DNA from: JAPXSY01 sp034003585
GTDB lineage: Bacteria; Verrucomicrobiota; Kiritimatiellia; RFP12; UBA1067
Assembly (NCBI GenBank): GCA_034003585.1
Contig: JAVEYH010000105.1
Span: forward strand, 1 to 12,482
Direction of reading: 5' to 3'
DNA length: 12,482 bases
Shown: positions 12,465 to 12,482 of the stretch, piece by piece
Position numbering within the stretch: the stretch's first letter is position 1
How the letters are laid out: every line of letters begins with the position of its first letter
Position numbers and translations under genes: made by a program
The notes under the pieces: model-generated
What the model was told of the DNA's origin: nothing
Seen by the model: only the letters and a program-made list of their open reading frames with translations
Databases searched by the model: none

Positions 12465-12482
12465 ATGAAAAAGGTTAGCGTA
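12465..12482 (+). CDS. Start of a gene continuing beyond the window
   Basis: ATG 12465 opens M-K-K-V-S-V before the window ends. AAGGAG lies 7 nt upstream, the best ribosome site near a start in this window, so a real gene start is likely. A Lys-rich start could begin a signal peptide, but six codons cannot show this. It is the gene that the structured leader would control, and it is divergent from coaB. Confidence 0.6.

Overview
The window is GC-rich chromosomal DNA from a bacterium, most likely a Kiritimatiellota/Verrucomicrobiota-type member of the PVC group. This is inferred from the style of the genes, not from a marker gene. The hints are tandem secreted SUMF1-fold proteins with a characteristic N-terminal domain (R-Q-R-W-P-W-S...), the tail of a large surface protein with a G-G-W-G-Y-G motif, and an intergenic patch of GATNNC/ATCGNN hexamer repeats. 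I see no rRNA, tRNA, CRISPR array or transposase gene.

Layout. (1) 1-4358, plus strand: the 3' end of a large, probably exported protein, two tandem secreted SUMF1-fold paralogues, and an unrecognised exported protein with a histidine cluster. Gaps are 43-75 bp, so this looks like one operon of cell-envelope or secreted proteins. (2) 4310-6079, minus strand: a compact operon transcribed leftwards, in the order PTR1/FolM-type pteridine reductase, small lipoprotein, Zincin_1-type metallopeptidase. Its genes overlap, and its last gene overlaps the end of region 1 tail to tail. (3) 6145-7062, plus strand: an unrecognised HAD-like protein, divergent from region 2. (4) 7113-11469, plus strand: MoxR AAA+ ATPase, DUF58 protein and membrane transglutaminase, chained by 4-nt start/stop overlaps. 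This is a known envelope-associated gene set. (5) 11490-12134, minus strand: a stand-alone CoaB (phosphopantothenate-cysteine ligase). (6) 12135-12464: a non-coding stretch with a coaB promoter, a hexamer-repeat dyad and a structured leader. The leader precedes the first six codons of a gene that runs off the window.

How the parts relate. Regions 1 and 4 both concern the cell envelope. Regions 2 and 5 hold cofactor housekeeping genes (pterin reduction, CoA synthesis). The least explained signal is at the right edge. A perfect 15-bp inverted repeat brackets an 85-nt segment that could fold into a three-way junction, and its 3' arm contains the Shine-Dalgarno sequence of the next gene. A second theme is promoter placement: several genes have promoter-like -10 elements only 6-18 nt before the start codon, which suggests leaderless or very short-leader mRNAs.
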